NCBI RefSeq assembly: GCF_000485595.1
Contig: NW_014577101.1
Coordinates: 717,895-759,299, forward strand
Source: Priapulus caudatus
Lineage: Eukaryota; Priapulida; Priapulimorpha; Priapulimorphida; Priapulidae
DNA: 41,405 bases
Reading direction: 5' to 3'
Shown: in pieces, positions 39,351 to 41,405 of the stretch
Layout of the letters: every line of letters begins with the position of its first letter
Numbering within the stretch: position 1 is the stretch's first letter
Program-made: the position numbers and the translations under genes
Notes under the pieces: model-generated
The model's database searches: none
The model's input: only the letters and a program-made list of their open reading frames with translations
What the model was told of the DNA's origin: nothing

Positions 39351-40940
39351 CACTTCCCCAAAACTAGGAATGAATATGCATATACAGTAAACATTTTGAT
39401 TGCAGAAGAATAATTCACTTGTGTAAATTTTATTGTTGTGCTAAAGTACCGATAGGTATGTTGTCTATACACACTATTCTCATAAAACTAACTGGTGTGC
39501 CTCAACAGTTTGTTAAATTGCAGTATCTACATTCTATAATAAAGTGTTATATATACATATGAAGTGAACTCTTTCTTCGTCTCTGCAGTTCTTGCGTTGG
39601 GATATGAAATAGTTGCGCTAGCCTTATCACACTATAGTACCATGGTACGCAATACCTCATGATTGAGCTCATTGCTTCGAAAATAAGAGATAATTTCGTA
39701 GCACACTACAAGTGAGTCGGTGCTCACCAGTTAAATGTTTAATTTCAACACAATATTTCTTTTGACGTGTAATGCCCATGCATGTAAAAATGCTAGAATA
39801 TGCTATTATTGTACTGTGTATAGAAAATTCTTCGGCCTATATGAACGGGTAGTTTGGGATTAGATTGACACGGCGGTTGGAGTGGGGGCGCATTCAACCC
39901 GCATGGTAAGGAGGATGTGAGACAAGGATATCGCGGATGACTGACTACATGACGATTAATAGTTATTTTACACCGATTTGCATCTATTACCATTATATGA
40001 TGTTACTTCAAAGCGAGTGGACAGCAGCCCCTTGTACCCCCCCCCCCCACAATACACGCACGCACGCACGCACGCACACACACTTGAAAGAGAGATAGTG
40101 ATAAAACGCGTTAAACATTTTTAAAAGCACACAATTCAATCGATATTCACACCTCGCTCTATTCGCAGTATGTGCTCTCTACATGTGCTCTGTAATTATA
40201 ACAAAATGTTTATTTTAGCAGATACTAGAAACCCCACAGACAGTTTTAACAATGTTACCTAGGCTATCCTACATTGTAAGAAAAGCCTGACGGCTTGATA
40301 CCTTATAATTATTAAACATGTTATAACCTTTTATAATCCTTAACCATTAAAAATGAATGATTTTTTTCAAAATAGACATCAGTATCAAGATCTTTTATAT
40401 CAAACTACTCTAGAGTATACTACTCCTTACTTTTAATGTATAATTTCACCTAAACTATATAAGCATCGGCCTATATTTAGTCTGGCGTCATACACGATAA
40501 TTTTCACATGTAGATACTAGAAAATGTGTATTCTTTCTTTTAAATATAAAATTTAAATAAATTTATATACGTATATAGCTCACTTGGCATCGTACACTAC
40601 TTCCCATGGGAAACGCTAGCGCCGACCAACGGCAATGAAGAACATTAGAACATAGAAGATACACTTTCATGCGGCAGTGCGTGATATAAACCTCTGTTTT
40701 AAATATATAATATCGGCATAATGTATCTTTTTGTAGCAGGTAGTGGGTATGAGAGTAGCCTGGTCTGATCCTCTGATCTATCCTATGTTTTAAGGAAACT
40801 CGGACAACTTGTCGTCTTATATATTATATATTAACGTAAGACATTATAATCGTGATTTTAACATGTAGCTACTAGCAGATACATATTATCAAGAGCGTAT
40901 TAAGAAGGTTGGACCCCTTGCCATTATATAAGAGAAGCGA
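39351..40940. other. AT-rich gene-free stretch
   Basis: Contains a poly-C run next to (CACG)n/(CA)n at about 40039-40082 and many TATATA-rich patches. No gene recognised. Confidence 0.55.
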
Positions 40941-41405
40941 ATGATATAGCACATGATATAGCATGATATAGCGTGATATAGAATGATATAGCGTGATATA
41001 GCATGATATGGCATGATATAGCCTGATACAGCACATGATATAGCGTGATATAGCATGATATAGCATGATATAGCATGATATAGCATGATATAGCATGATA
41101 TAGCATGATATAGCATGATACAGCACATGATATAGCATGATATAGTATGATATAGCGTGATATAGCATGATATGGCATCACATAGCCTGATACAGCACAT
41201 GATATAGCATGATATAGCATGATATAGCATGATATGGCATCATATGGCATCACATAGCCTGATACAGCACATGATATAGCATGATATAGCATGATATAGC
41301 GTGATATAGCATGATATGGCATCACATAGCCTGATACAGCACATGATATAGCATGATATAGCATGATATAGCATGATATGGCATTATATAGCCTGATACA
41401 GCACA
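40941..41405. repeat. TGATATAGCA satellite with higher-order period
   Basis: A 10-bp unit (ATGATATAGC and variants) tandemly repeated to the end of the window. A diagnostic variant GCCTGATACAGCACA starts at 41021, 41185, 41257, 41329 and 41391, giving higher-order spacings of 72, 72 and 62 bp in the last part. Tyr/His/Ile/Met-rich frames on - are artefacts. The array continues beyond the window. Confidence 0.93.

Noticed and set aside
40872-41364. Tyr/His/Ile/Met-repeat frames on the - strand
   Set aside because: Pure satellite translation; the repeat is 10 bp and the frames agree with no protein family.

Overview
The window looks like nuclear DNA of an animal, most likely a marine-type invertebrate; I cannot name the species. 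One gene can be read with confidence: nine GT-AG exons on the + strand (27790-34013) that splice into the C-terminal ~409 residues of an RNF38/RNF44-family RING-H2 E3 ubiquitin ligase. Phase is kept across every junction. The exons include the proline/histidine/cysteine-rich middle, the conserved GEVENYE...LNLAERLGEAKPRGLT block and a complete RING. The 5' coding exon(s) were not found; they lie upstream in the window or outside it.

1-12 kb: gene-poor and packed with microsatellites ((CT)n, (TC)38, AGT/AGC trinucleotide tracts, TG/TGCG tracts, (AT)n), a G-rich 29-bp minisatellite (2265-2880), a short G-quadruplex motif (4591-4611), and a foldback/MITE-like element (7054-7514) that carries telomere-like repeats and is flanked by a 15-bp direct repeat. 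One isolated ORF (11709-12028) looks like a possible membrane or secreted-protein exon.

12-27.7 kb: no recognisable gene. It holds an AGCTCA-headed hairpin repeat, a long TGATATCAC minisatellite (14.8-15.5 kb), more CT/GA/TA tracts, two RFX X-box-like motifs (21.46 and 21.84 kb), a 527-bp terminal-inverted-repeat element (22552-23078), a CpG-rich islet between GA tracts (23950-24195), an hAT-type MITE (24394-24581), and a repeat family built on ACCTCTATAGAACGGACA that recurs inside the last intron of the RNF gene.

27.8-34 kb: the RNF38/44 gene. Several introns hold degenerate tandem repeats, and one acceptor sits directly at the end of a GTT/GAT microsatellite.

34-41.4 kb: no confident gene. 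There is a large tail-to-tail inverted repeat (35755-36332) whose arms each carry an AATAAA-like signal and the end of the same short reading frame, a CpG-rich stretch (37.8-39.3 kb), and a TGATATAGCA satellite with a 62-72 bp higher-order period that runs off the window end.

I found no CRISPR array, rRNA, convincing tRNA, virus or gene cluster. Most long reading frames here come from simple repeats that lack stops. Positions and motifs were read by eye; family assignments rest on recognition, not on searches.
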